Positions 43,653 through 52,050 of a stretch of 64,000 nucleotides of DNA are shown here, one piece after another. Under the pieces are notes generated by a model. The model did no database searches. It was not told the origin of the DNA and worked only from the letters and a program-made list of their open reading frames with translations. Location: the NCBI RefSeq assembly GCF_000402035.1, contig NC_021295.1, forward strand, positions 245,693-309,692, in the 5' to 3' direction. Position numbers and translations under genes: made by a program. Each line of letters starts with the position of its first letter. Position 1 is the first letter of the stretch. This DNA is from Caballeronia insecticola. Its GTDB lineage: Bacteria; Pseudomonadota; Gammaproteobacteria; Burkholderiales; Burkholderiaceae.

Positions 43653-44837
43653 ATGAATGTACGTGAAATAGTCATCGCGCATCCGGTCCGAACGCCTATC
43701 GGCGCTTTTGGCGGCTCGCTCAAGGATGTTCCGGCCGTTCAGCTCGGTGCGACCGTCATACGCGAAACACTGAAGCGTGCTGCGCTCGATCCGTCGAGCG
43801 TCGCATCGGTGGTGATGGGCAATGTCATCCAGGCTGGGAACAAGATGAATCCGGCGCGGCAGGCGTCGATTGGCGGCGGCCTTCCGGTGTCGGTTCCGGC
43901 ATTGACGGTGAATCGCGTCTGCGGATCGGGCGCCCAGGCGATCGTTTCCGCGGCTCATGAAATTGCGCTGGGATTCGGCGACGTTGCGGTCGCGGGCGGC
44001 ATGGAGAACATGGACCGTGCGCCCTACTTGCTTCCGAGCGGCCGTTGGGGCCAGAGAATGGGCAACGCGGAGATCTTCGACAGCGTGATGCGCGACGGTC
44101 TCGGTGATGCCTTCTCGGATAAGGCGTCTGGCTGGCACACCGAAGACCTCGTGAAAGAGGCAGGGCTGACGCGGGCCGATCTCGACGAGTGGGCGGCCCG
44201 CTCCCAGCAGCGATTCGCCGCTGCGCGTGAACGGGGTCTGTTCGACGCGGAGTTGGTTGCAGTCGAAGTTCCCGGCAAGAAAGGGCCGATCGAGTTTGTG
44301 CGCGATGAGCAACCGCGGCCGGAGACGTCTGTCGAGACGCTCTCGAAACTTCGCCCGGCCTTCCGTCCGGACGGCGCCATCACGGCAGGGAATGCTCCCG
44401 GTATCAATACCGGCGCGTCGGCAATGCTCGTTGCAGGTCGGGACTACGCCGAGCAGCACGGTATCGAGGCCAGTGCGAGGCTGGCCGGATTCGGCGTCGC
44501 GGCCGTCGAGCCCGGTATGTTCGGCCTGGGACCGGTGCCGGCCGTTCCGATCGCGCTCCAGCGCGCAGGCTGGCAACTGAGCGACATCGAACGAATCGAG
44601 ATCAACGAGGCATTTGCCGCGGTGCCGCTCGCAATCGCGAAGAAACTTGGACTGCCGCACGACATGATCAATGTGGAGGGAGGAGCGGTCGCTCACGGCC
44701 ACCCGATCGGCGCGACCGGTGCGGTCCTTGTCACGCGTCTGATTCATTCGATGCGGCGGGACGGCCTCAAGCGCGGCGTGGTCACGCTTTGCATCGGCGG
44801 CGGTCAAGGCATCGCGCTCGCCTTGGAGATGCTTTGA
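43653..44837 (+). CDS. Acetyl-CoA C-acetyltransferase (thiolase)
   Basis: A 394-residue thiolase. The start at 43653 is fixed by AAAGGAG and by MNVREIVIAHPVRTPIGAFGG; the longer frame to 43437 overlaps ogt and is wrong. Acyl-accepting Cys90 is in NRVCGSGAQA, INEAFAAVPLAIA and GGAVAHGHPIGATGA carry the Asn/His site, and the second Cys is in VTLCIGGGQGIALA. It catalyses condensation or cleavage of acetoacetyl-CoA in fatty-acid, PHB or ketone metabolism. It stands alone after ogt with a hairpin (44875-44913) beyond its end. Confidence 0.94.
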   Translation: MNVREIVIAHPVRTPIGAFGGSLKDVPAVQLGATVIRETLKRAALDPSSVASVVMGNVIQAGNKMNPARQASIGGGLPVSVPALTVNRVCGSGAQAIVSAAHEIALGFGDVAVAGGMENMDRAPYLLPSGRWGQRMGNAEIFDSVMRDGLGDAFSDKASGWHTEDLVKEAGLTRADLDEWAARSQQRFAAARERGLFDAELVAVEVPGKKGPIEFVRDEQPRPETSVETLSKLRPAFRPDGAITAGNAPGINTGASAMLVAGRDYAEQHGIEASARLAGFGVAAVEPGMFGLGPVPAVPIALQRAGWQLSDIERIEINEAFAAVPLAIAKKLGLPHDMINVEGGAVAHGHPIGATGAVLVTRLIHSMRRDGLKRGVVTLCIGGGQGIALALEML

Positions 44838-44874
44838 GTTTGCGAGACAGAGTCGTCAAGGCCGCATAGGGCAG

Positions 44875-44913
44875 ACGTTATCGCCACGACACGGTGTGCC
44901 TTGGCAATAACGT
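44875..44913. terminator. Imperfect 11-bp hairpin between convergent genes
   Basis: ACGTTATCGCC (44875-44885) pairs with GGCAATAACGT (44903-44913) except for one mismatch, with a 17-base loop. It lies between the thiolase stop and the end of the minus-strand LysR remnant, so it could serve both strands. There is no U-run. Confidence 0.45.
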
Positions 44914-45017
44914 CGGATCCGGTCCGTGACCGCTCGTCGGTCGTGTTCGCATTTGAAGTGACCAAGGGCCGAATGCCCGGTCATGCCGGAAGCTGGCGCG
45001 CCGCGGTGGCGAACAGA

Positions 45018-45960
45018 CTACTGCCGAGCTTTCGCCGGTTCAACGGATCCGACATCGAATCTGGCTGCCTGCGCGGCCAGGGCCCGAACAAAGACTTGAG
45101 CGAAGTCGCTTGCCGGACGTAGTTTCGATTGAAGCAACGAGACGGGTCGCAACGGAAATTTGTATAGCTGAATCGTCTCGATGCCGCGCGATTCGTATGC
45201 CGACGCGGTCAGGCTATCGACGATCCCGACCGCTCCTGTACTAAGCACGATCTCGCACGCCAGCGCGGACGTGGATACGCTACAGACCACATCCCGATTC
45301 AAGCCGCTCATGTTCAAGGCGTCTTTCACGATCGGGCTGGTATTCATTGAATCCACCATCACGACGGGCCTGCCCCGCAGGTCCGCCAGTTTCAGGCTTT
45401 GTTCCCGATAGACCGTCATTCTGTCTGATCACGCACTGGAGTCTCGATCGGAGCAGCACCGTGCTCTCGACTTGCCGCATTTCGCGAAAGGGATAGCACA
45501 GCCCAAGGTCTATCTGTTGAGATTCCGCCAGATCCATGATGCGCCAGGTATTCTCGACCTTGACGTCCACGTAGATGTTCGAATGCGTCTGTCTGAACGC
45601 GCCTATCGTTGCAGGGAGTAGCGCCTGTGCGAGAGCGGGGACAGCGCAAACAACCAGCCTTCCGGCAACGCCCGACCTGAGCCGCGTCGCGAGTTCATTC
45701 AACGAAGCCAGGCCTGCCCTGGTTCGCTCCACTTCCTCGACCAGCAGCATCGCCTCCACCGTGGGAACGAGTCCTCGGCCTTCCTTCTTGAACAGCTGTA
45801 CGCCAAGGCTTTCCTCCAGCGCACGAATCTGCTTGGTTACGGCCGGCTGCGAGATGTGCAATGCGGCGGCGGCATCCGTCAGGGTCCGCGCCCTCAGGAC
45901 ATGAAACAGTAGCTCCGCGTGGTGATAGTTCAGAATCGCTCGGCTCACGCGCCCTCCCAT
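45018..45960 (-). pseudogene. LysR-family regulator, frameshifted
   Basis: The N-terminal part is open from 45960 to 45280 and encodes a LysR HTH (AAALHISQPAVTKQIRALEE) and the first lobe of the effector domain up to LQCVIRQND. After about 45415 that frame turns into non-LysR sequence, while the frame of 45419-45018 continues with REQSLKLADLRGRPVVMVDS and the rest of the second lobe. Joining the two gives a LysR protein of about 314 residues, and the whole span is 943 bp, which is one base too many (or two too few) for a single frame. It is therefore a broken gene or a base error. It is divergent from the M28 peptidase gene and was probably its regulator. Confidence 0.82.
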
Positions 45961-46059
45961 AGACGGAAGTTATATATCAGCGACCAGAATATATTGGTTC
46001 TCGCGTTTTCGACGGGTTCTACTGTCGGCACGACTCGCGGATGAGAAGGGGGCAGCGCG

Positions 46060-47349
46060 ATGGGCCGGGACGCTTCGTACGTCAGTTCAACAGAGACAGG
46101 CAAGGTGGAAAACCGCTACCACGCTCTCCATGAAGACTTCGCACGGCTGTGCGACTTCGGCGGCCGGCTGCTCGGCAGCGAGAGCGAGCGGGCAGCGATC
46201 GCCTGGGTGCACGACAAACTCTCCGAAATTGGCGGCCGAGTCGAGAGTTTCCCCCTTTTGGTGCCTATCTGGCGCCCGGTGCGGTCGCGCGTGACCATTG
46301 ACGATACCGGTGAAGAATTCGATTGCCAGCCCATGCTCCGGACCGTTTCCACGCCCGCCGGGGGGCTGGGCGGTGCGCTGCTCGACCTGGGACGCGGTCG
46401 ACCTGAAGACTACGCGTTCATCGGGAACGCAGTTCGGGGAAAGATCGTGATGATCGAGCACGAGTATCCTTTTTCTTCGACTCACGTGCACCGTCGGGAA
46501 AAGATCAGGCTCGCGATCCGTCACGGCGCGAAAGCCGTGCTCATGCGAAACCCCGGCGACAGTGGGGGCCTTCTTTCCGGCTCCTCGGATACAGCCGATG
46601 GCTACAAGCCGATCCCATGCGGATATATTTCCGAAGAGTGCGCGACCCGGCTCCAGATGCAGCGCTCCGGTGACGCGCGCGTGCGGATCGTTCTGGAAGG
46701 AGCCGAGACCGACGCCGCCACATGCATCCCCTCGCTACTCGTCGGCGATCCCGCCAATCCACGGATCGTGCTCAGCGCCCACGTCGACGGCCATCCGTTT
46801 GGCGAGAGCGCCCTGGATAACGCGTCCGGCGTGGCCGTCGCACTCGCTGCAACGAGGTGCCTTGCGCCCATGTTCCTTGAACATCGTGCGTACGCGTTGC
46901 AGACCATCATCTTCACCGCCGAAGAATGGTCCTTGTTTGGCTCGAAGCGATATGTGCATGAACTGTCTGAGCCTGACCGACGAAACATCAGACTAAACAT
47001 CAATCTGGATACGGTGGCCGGTTCGCCGAATCTGACGGCCCTGACCAGCAACTTTCCTCGCCTGGAGCCGCTCGTGGCGCAGGCGTCGCAGGCCTGCGAT
47101 ATCAAGGTAGACACGCATCCGACGCTGATGGCGAACTCCGACCACTACAGCTTCGCCCGGTCCGGGATACCTGCATTCCGGCTTCTCGCGGGATTCAACG
47201 AACCGGAGTCGCGCGTGCGGCACATTCTTTCCGGAAGCGATACGCGGGACAAGGTGAAGCCGCGAGAGCTCGAACGCTCACTCAGGTTCGTTTGCAGTTT
47301 CATCGAAACTGCTGCAAGCCGCCCCGACATGCTCGAAAATCTCGTTTGA
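46060..47349 (+). CDS. M28-family zinc peptidase/aminoacylase-like
   Basis: A 429-residue protein without signal peptide. The double-zinc site of family M28 is clear: first His in VLSAHVDGHPFG, bridging Asp in ALDNASGV, general base Glu pair in FTAEEWSLFG, Asp in INLDTVAG and final His in MANSDHYSFA. A PA-like domain insertion occupies about residues 90-210 (GNAVRGKIVMIEHE). It is an aminopeptidase or, given its cytosolic form, a deacylase of N-acyl amino acids or peptides. The MHS carrier gene starts 10 bp downstream, so the pair takes up and cleaves one substrate. A frameshifted LysR gene is divergent. Confidence 0.88.
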   Translation: MGRDASYVSSTETGKVENRYHALHEDFARLCDFGGRLLGSESERAAIAWVHDKLSEIGGRVESFPLLVPIWRPVRSRVTIDDTGEEFDCQPMLRTVSTPAGGLGGALLDLGRGRPEDYAFIGNAVRGKIVMIEHEYPFSSTHVHRREKIRLAIRHGAKAVLMRNPGDSGGLLSGSSDTADGYKPIPCGYISEECATRLQMQRSGDARVRIVLEGAETDAATCIPSLLVGDPANPRIVLSAHVDGHPFGESALDNASGVAVALAATRCLAPMFLEHRAYALQTIIFTAEEWSLFGSKRYVHELSEPDRRNIRLNINLDTVAGSPNLTALTSNFPRLEPLVAQASQACDIKVDTHPTLMANSDHYSFARSGIPAFRLLAGFNEPESRVRHILSGSDTRDKVKPRELERSLRFVCSFIETAASRPDMLENLV

Positions 47350-47358
47350 CGCGGATAT

Positions 47359-48741
47359 ATGGAAGCGCAAAACTTGATCGCGAATGACGAAGGATCTTCG
47401 TCCAGCACCACTGCCAGGTCGTCGCGGCCCGGTTGGTCTGACGCGCGCACTGGTGTGCCTTCTGGAACATCGTCACGCACAGTCGTCTTTGCAGCGTCGA
47501 TAGGGAATGCGCTCGAGTGGTACGACCTCATCATTTATGGCGTGCTTGCCATTCCTATCTCGAAGGTTTTCTTCCCTGCCCATAGCGAACTCGTGTCGCT
47601 GCTGATCGCCCTGGCCACCTTCGGGGCGTCTTTTCTCATGCGACCCATCGGCGCCCTGTGCCTGGGCTCATATGCCGACCGCCATGGGCGAAAAGCCGGC
47701 ATGAGGTTGACCATCCTCATCATGGGCTGTGGAACACTCGCGATCGCCGTCGCGCCCACTTATGCCGTCGCTGGGCTCGCCGCTCCCGTGATCATCGTCT
47801 GCGCGAAGTTTCTGCAAGGTTTCTCCGCGGGCGGCGAGTTTGGCACCTCCGTCAGCTTTCTCGTCGAACATGCCCCGGAGAATCGTCGTGGATTGTTTGC
47901 CAGCTTCCAGATCGTTGGCGTGGGCCTGGCCGCGACGTTAGCCTCGCTGGTCGGCTTTGGTTCGAACCGGCTTTTTACTCCCGCCGAGATCATGGAGTGG
48001 GCATGGCGAATCCCTTTCCTTCTTGGTCTGACGATTCTTCCCATCGCCTGGTTCATTCGGAGGAAGGTAAGCGAAACGCCGGTGTTTGAAACGATCGCAA
48101 ACGAAGGCCCACGCGGGAGCCCCTTGAGGGAATCGCTCAGCGCCAGCAAGCTACGCATCGTGAGTGCGATTGGCCTGTACTGTCTGGCGGCATCGACCAA
48201 CTACCTTCTGGGCGTCTATATTCCGACATATGCCACGCGCGAGCTAGGCATTTCTGCCGCCTCGGCATTCTGGGGTACATTGGGATTCTCTCTGGTGCAG
48301 GTCTTCATGGCGCCAGTATTCGGTGCGCTATCCGACATCGTGGGACGAAGAATTCTCATCGCGACAGGACTGGTCCTCGTGGCGGCGGCCGTGATTCCGG
48401 CATTTCAGATCATGCTGCACTTTCGAAGCGCGGCCTCGCTTATCGCATGCATGGCTTGCCTCGGAATCCTTGTCACGCTCTTTCAGGCGCCCGTGCCAGC
48501 ATTCCTTTCCGAACTGTTTCCCACACGAACTCGAACGACCGGACTTGCGGTTATTCATAACCTCAATTTCACGGTATTCGGAGGGTTTGCGCCGCTCTTG
48601 ATGACACTCCTCATCGCAGCAACGGCCGATCGTCTCGTTCCAGCCTATTACGTGCTGATCACGGCCGCGCTCGCCGTATGTGGTCTGCGGAATCTCGTGG
48701 CGAGTAAAAGAAGAGAGGCACGGCTGAACGGCGCCGTTTAA
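47359..48741 (+). CDS. MFS transporter, metabolite:H+ symporter (MHS) family
   Basis: A 460-residue carrier. ASIGNALEWYDLIIYGVLAIPIS is the MHS first-helix signature (proline/betaine, citrate and ketoglutarate permease branch), followed by MRPIGALCLGSYADRHGRKAGM (motif A) and FLQGFSAGGEFGTSVSFLVEHAPENRRG in the fourth-fifth helices. Twelve helices are expected. The first 35 residues are polar and cytoplasmic. It follows the M28 peptidase gene by 10 bp, so it likely imports its substrate. No binding protein is present, in line with the MHS type. Confidence 0.9.
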   Translation: MEAQNLIANDEGSSSSTTARSSRPGWSDARTGVPSGTSSRTVVFAASIGNALEWYDLIIYGVLAIPISKVFFPAHSELVSLLIALATFGASFLMRPIGALCLGSYADRHGRKAGMRLTILIMGCGTLAIAVAPTYAVAGLAAPVIIVCAKFLQGFSAGGEFGTSVSFLVEHAPENRRGLFASFQIVGVGLAATLASLVGFGSNRLFTPAEIMEWAWRIPFLLGLTILPIAWFIRRKVSETPVFETIANEGPRGSPLRESLSASKLRIVSAIGLYCLAASTNYLLGVYIPTYATRELGISAASAFWGTLGFSLVQVFMAPVFGALSDIVGRRILIATGLVLVAAAVIPAFQIMLHFRSAASLIACMACLGILVTLFQAPVPAFLSELFPTRTRTTGLAVIHNLNFTVFGGFAPLLMTLLIAATADRLVPAYYVLITAALAVCGLRNLVASKRREARLNGAV

Positions 48742-48896
48742 GCAGGAAGCGTGGTGATCTGAGCCGATCGCTCACGCGACAAAACCACGCCTGGGCCCGG
48801 CATGGTTGGCAGGCCAGCACTGGCGCGCGATGTGTCTGGATTTTCTACGGTCGTTCGCCGAGAGAGACAGGATTGATCTTTAACTGGAGGCTTACC

Positions 48897-49220
48897 ATGC
48901 TTCACATCGTTATCGGCAGTTATCTACAGAATTCTTCGAATCTACACGAGCGTCTCCATGAGCATCGGCATTTCATGGAATCCAATCATCGGACGGGCTC
49001 GTTCTTGCTGTCCGGCTCGATATCGACGTTCAATGGAAGCGTTATCATTGCTCAGACCTCGACCCGCGAAGAATTGATGCAGATCATCGAACAGGATCCG
49101 CTTCAGAAGGACGGTCTGGTTGGATACGAGGTCATCGGCTTTGCCCTCGACACTGCGGCGTTGGCTGTCACCGAGGAGCTATTCCTTGGCGGCAAGGCCG
49201 TATCACGGCTTTTTGCGTGA
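48897..49220 (+). CDS. YciI-like protein
   Basis: A 107-residue protein from ATG at 48897, chosen because CTGGAGG stands six bases upstream (the frame is open to 48873). It shows the YciI/YCII dimeric ferredoxin-like pattern (PF03795): a start LHIVIGSYLQNSSNLHERLHEHRHFMESNH with the conserved His-Asp-like site (HEHRHFM), GSFLLSGSISTFNGSVIIAQTSTREELMQIIEQDPLQKDGLVGYEVIGF. The family is linked to small hydrolase- or dehalogenase-like catalysis. It may belong to the preceding peptidase/carrier unit, from which it is separated by about 155 bp. Confidence 0.85.
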   Translation: MLHIVIGSYLQNSSNLHERLHEHRHFMESNHRTGSFLLSGSISTFNGSVIIAQTSTREELMQIIEQDPLQKDGLVGYEVIGFALDTAALAVTEELFLGGKAVSRLFA

Positions 49221-49276
49221 AGCCGCTTAGCGTCGGACTAACGGGAGCGCCGTTGGATCAGCCGCCGATGATCGAC

Positions 49277-49298
49277 TCCTCATCGAACCGGATGAGGA
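49277..49298. terminator. 8-bp hairpin between convergent yciI-like and trxA genes
   Basis: TCCTCATC (49277-49284) and GATGAGGA (49291-49298) form an exact stem with a six-base loop, about 30 bp from the trxA stop and 57 bp from the yciI-like stop. No U-run on either strand. Confidence 0.45.
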
Positions 49299-49326
49299 AG
49301 ACGTAGCGGCTGTCTGTCGTGTCAAC

Positions 49327-49653
49327 TCACAAGTTATTGTCTAGAAACGCCATCAGTTGCGACTTGGACAAGGCACCGACCTTTTGTGCTGCGATACCGC
49401 CGTTCTTGAAAAGAATCAACGTAGGGATGCCGCGCACGCCGAACCTCGCCGGGGTCGATTGATTGTCGTCGACGTTGATCTTTGCGACCTGCAGGCGGTC
49501 GCCGTAGTCTTTCGAAACTTCCTCGAGTACCGGCGCAATCATCTTGCACGGACCGCACCATTCTGCCCAGAAATCCAGGAGAACTGGTTTATCCGATTGC
49601 GTTACGTCCTGTTCGAATGAACTGTCGCTGATGTATTTGATTGATGCGCTCAT
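49327..49653 (-). CDS. trxA: Thioredoxin
   Basis: A 108-residue protein with the active site WCGPC at residues 32-36, the buried Asp in LLDFWAEW and the cis-Pro of GIPTLILF. It is the normal length for TrxA. The ribosome site AGAGGAAGC lies inside the end of the upstream short frame, and the ATG overlaps its stop (ATGA). It reduces protein disulfides using NADPH via thioredoxin reductase. A glutaredoxin gene is upstream, so this is a thiol-redox cassette, probably a second thioredoxin besides the housekeeping one. Confidence 0.95.
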   Translation of the reverse strand: MSASIKYISDSSFEQDVTQSDKPVLLDFWAEWCGPCKMIAPVLEEVSKDYGDRLQVAKINVDDNQSTPARFGVRGIPTLILFKNGGIAAQKVGALSKSQLMAFLDNNL

Positions 49654-49874
49654 CTTTTAGCTTCCTCTGATAGATTAGGGCCGGATACTCCGAAGCCGCG
49701 CGTGAAGTCGCCGTCGAAGGCTTCTCGTCGCGAGGTCCGGAGACTGCCGTACAGCGACCCGCAGCCTCGGCTTGTGATTTCCGAGCGAATGACTCTCGCT
49801 TTGAGAACGTTCTCCTGCGAGCGCAAGCGCACCCGCAATTCCATCGTCGTTCGGGAGATTTTTTCGACGCTCAC
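49650..49874 (-). CDS. Short frame between grxC and trxA, hypothetical
   Basis: A 74-residue frame that starts at GTG 49874, overlapping the grxC stop (GTGA), and ends with a TGA overlapping the trxA start (ATGA). The sequence is basic and begins SVEKISRTTMELRVRLRSQE. No family was recognised. Exact overlap at both ends is the pattern of translational coupling, which favours a real gene, but coding character is weak and it may only be a spacer read-through. Confidence 0.4.
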   Translation of the reverse strand: MSVEKISRTTMELRVRLRSQENVLKARVIRSEITSRGCGSLYGSLRTSRREAFDGDFTRGFGVSGPNLSEEAKR

Positions 49875-50134
49875 GCTTTCTCGTCGAGCAGCGCAAGCAA
49901 TCCTCCCTCGCGATCCAGTGCAACCAGATCGTCGAAGCCACCCACGTGAGTATCTTCGACATAAATCTGGGGAACGGTGCGGCGGCCGGTGCGCTGGACC
50001 ATTAATGCTCGCTGTTCGCGGTCGGTATCGACCATGATCTTTTCGATCACGTCGACACCGCGCGAGCGCAGGAGACGCTCCGCTCGATCACAGAACGGGC
50101 AGACCTGCTGGCTGTACATCGTAACCTTGGCCAT
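49871..50134 (-). CDS. grxC: Glutaredoxin 3
   Basis: An 87-residue glutaredoxin with the dithiol active site CPFC at residues 12-15, TVPQIYVEDTHVGGFDDLVAL with the cis-Pro and glutathione-binding residues, typical of GrxC. The ATG is preceded by AAGGAGAACCC. It catalyses reduction of disulfides and mixed disulfides with glutathione. It is the first gene of a three-frame unit ending in trxA, and its stop overlaps the start of the middle frame. Confidence 0.94.
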   Translation of the reverse strand: MAKVTMYSQQVCPFCDRAERLLRSRGVDVIEKIMVDTDREQRALMVQRTGRRTVPQIYVEDTHVGGFDDLVALDREGGLLALLDEKA

Positions 50135-50184
50135 GGGTTCTCCTTAGCTACGGACATCCGCCGCAACTGCGGCACGGATACCGA

Positions 50185-50493
50185 TCACTGACGCGCTTTG
50201 TACATCGGTACGGAGTAGCTGCTGACAACCACTTCGCGGGGTGAGCGCGCCTGGTTCGAACGACTGCCGCTCGCCCAGTTCGTTTCGCCGATACCACCAA
50301 CGTCACCGCCACTCTGCACACTCTTTGCGCTGCGATCAAAAGGCGATTCCTCTTGACTCGATATGCGTTGAGCCACGTTGGCCGAGGTCGCGCCGTGCGT
50401 GTCGGCATGCGCCGAATGGGCGGATATCACCAGTGCGGCGACCGCGCCTGCTGCCACGATCACGAGCTTACGGATCAGAAAAGCGTTCTTCAT
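50185..50493 (-). CDS. Small exported protein, hypothetical
   Basis: A 102-residue protein from the ATG at 50493 (AGGTGTATTCCC upstream); the frame to 50679 is a non-coding extension. It has a signal peptide MKNAFLIRKLVIVAAGAVAALVIS, then AHSAHADTH with an Ala-x-Ala cleavage site, and a short polar mature part ending SSYSVPMYKARQ. The family could not be named, but it is like the small DUF4148-type secreted proteins of this genus. It lies 50 bp downstream of the start of grxC's leader on the same strand. Confidence 0.65.
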   Translation of the reverse strand: MKNAFLIRKLVIVAAGAVAALVISAHSAHADTHGATSANVAQRISSQEESPFDRSAKSVQSGGDVGGIGETNWASGSRSNQARSPREVVVSSYSVPMYKARQ

Positions 50494-50731
50494 GGGAATA
50501 CACCTTGATTGATTGGCATCGACACAGGCCGATTCGTCGCTTGGACCTTCGAACCACGAAGATCGCCTCGTGATGCGAAGACATCTCAATCCCCGTCGCC
50601 CGACAACGCGGACTCGATCGAACAAATCCAAACGGACTCGCTTGATCTTGACGATACAGACCTGTCTGTTTTGCGTCAAGCAACGCGAATGCTAAAATAG
50701 AATTGTCAGAAATTAGGGGAGCCGGTCCAGC

Positions 50732-51331
50732 ATGACGAGAAGCGCGAAGAGCCCCGACCAGGCGATCTCGGAGGTAAGAGAACGAATTCTCGACACGGCC
50801 TCGAGTCTGTTCTATCGACTGGGCGTGCGAGCGGTGGGTGTCGACCTCGTCGTTGAACAAGCCGGCGTCGCCAAGACCAGCCTTTATCGCTATTTTCGTA
50901 CCAAGGATGATCTGGTCGCGGCCTTCCTGGAACGGGAAGACCGGGTTTTCTGGGAAAAATGGGAAGCCGTTGCGAAACGATTCGCGGGCGACCCGGCAGG
51001 CGAATTGCACGCGCAACTAGCTTGGATAGGAACGCGCGCAGGGGTATCGAGTTTCAGAGGCTGCGCTCAGTTGAACGTAGCGGCGGAATTCCCCGAGTTG
51101 GATCATCCGGCGCGAAGGGTTGCAACTTCGCACAAGCGCGAGTTGCGCAGCCGGTTGCACAGAATTTCCGAAGAGCTCAACGCAACGTCACCCGATCTGC
51201 TCGCAGGACAGCTTGCGGTGCTCATTAATGGAGCACTTGTGAGTTCGCAGATCTTCGAGAAGGGCGAATCAGTTTCGTTGCTTCAGCACGCCGCGACCGC
51301 CTTGATCCAGGCCAATACTGAACGTTTTTGA
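50732..51331 (+). CDS. TetR-family transcriptional regulator
   Basis: A 199-residue TetR protein. The HTH region at about residues 13-60 reads SEVRERILDTASSLFYRLGVRAVGVDLVVEQAG then AKTSLYRYFRTKDDLVAAFL. The C-terminal RGCAQLNVAAEFPELDHPAR segment (the GC-x-x-x-N-x-x-x-EF pattern) is the same subgroup as the TetR protein at 32238-32963. A likely -10 box (TAAAAT) lies upstream at about 50692. Its target is not obvious; candidates are the exported protein at 50185 or the candidate small RNA just downstream. Confidence 0.88.
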   Translation: MTRSAKSPDQAISEVRERILDTASSLFYRLGVRAVGVDLVVEQAGVAKTSLYRYFRTKDDLVAAFLEREDRVFWEKWEAVAKRFAGDPAGELHAQLAWIGTRAGVSSFRGCAQLNVAAEFPELDHPARRVATSHKRELRSRLHRISEELNATSPDLLAGQLAVLINGALVSSQIFEKGESVSLLQHAATALIQANTERF

Positions 51332-51440
51332 CGTTGCAAACTCCGCCGCGCTAACTGATCTGCCCGAACTCGCTAACCGGTACACTGGCGTCGAATTCCA
51401 TCTGTCGCGATCCGGCTCCTCTCTCAACACCTAAGTGCAA

Positions 51441-51469
51441 TTGTTCTAACCTGCGACTTGTGGTGTAGT
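51441..51469 (+). promoter_or_regulatory. Sigma-70-like promoter for the candidate small RNA
   Basis: TTGTTC (51441-51446) and TGTAGT (51464-51469) are spaced by exactly 17 bp. Transcription would start at about 51476, just before the first hairpin of the candidate RNA. Confidence 0.4.
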
Positions 51470-51475
51470 TGGATT

Positions 51476-51580
51476 TCCTTCGCACCCCGGCGAAGGGTTG
51501 GCGACTCGAGAGGATATCCTCCCTCCCTCCACTCCTCCTCTCGCAAGCCGGGGCATGGACAATTCCGTGCCCTTTTTTTC
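51476..51580 (+). ncRNA. Candidate trans-acting small RNA with C-rich anti-Shine-Dalgarno loop
   Basis: Between the TetR gene and the AtoE gene. An outer stem CCCCGGC (51485-51491) / GCCGGGG (51547-51553) encloses an inner stem CGAGAGGA (51507-51514) / TCCTCTCG (51536-51543), whose loop is a run of CCTCC-CTCC-CTCC, complementary to ribosome-binding sites. A U-rich terminator follows. The outer stem shares the GGG at 51551-51553 with the terminator stem, so the two cannot form together. C-rich-loop small RNAs of the CcsR/alpha-r14 kind are known in proteobacteria. The match here is by feature, not by family. Alternatively it is an attenuator with no close downstream gene. Confidence 0.5.
51551..51579 (+). 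terminator. Rho-independent terminator
   Basis: GGGCATGG (51551-51558), loop ACAATT, CCGTGCCC (51565-51572) with one G-T pair, followed by seven T (51573-51579). This is the clearest plus-strand terminator in the window and ends the candidate small RNA. The 470 bp from here to 52050 show no gene. Confidence 0.8.
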
Positions 51581-52050
51581 TTGACCGGAATACTTGTTCA
51601 CGGACACTGAGCCGGTGCGAAACAGTCACTTAACAATCGGTCGAACTGAATCGGTCGATCGCATCCGGTTCTTCTCGATACTCGCGAGCGCGCTCGTGCG
51701 CGTACTCGTCATGCGGGCAAGGCAAAGCCGCGCTCTCGTATTTGATCCGGCGCCCTCCCGTGAGGTCGAATTTCGTTCGTGTGCCGAAATATGATGTTCA
51801 AACTAGTGCATATCCGGAAGAGGCCTGTTCACGGCGCGGACGGAATGACGCTGAGTCCGCGCCCCGTCATTCGGCAATTCAGTGCAGGAATCATGGCGTG
51901 CTTGACAATCCAAGATTACGCCTGCACGCTTCATAAGGTACCTTGCCGGCAGACTTGAGAAGGCGCGGCCGTCGCAACGATCACGATCCAACATTCTGAC
52001 AAAACAGCATCACCTGCGTTGAATTGGGAAATCATCAGGGCGAGGCTCCT

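Noticed and set aside
51480..51560. tRNA-like or tmRNA-like end
   Set aside because: No acceptor, anticodon or T-loop pattern could be formed; the hairpins fit a small RNA better.
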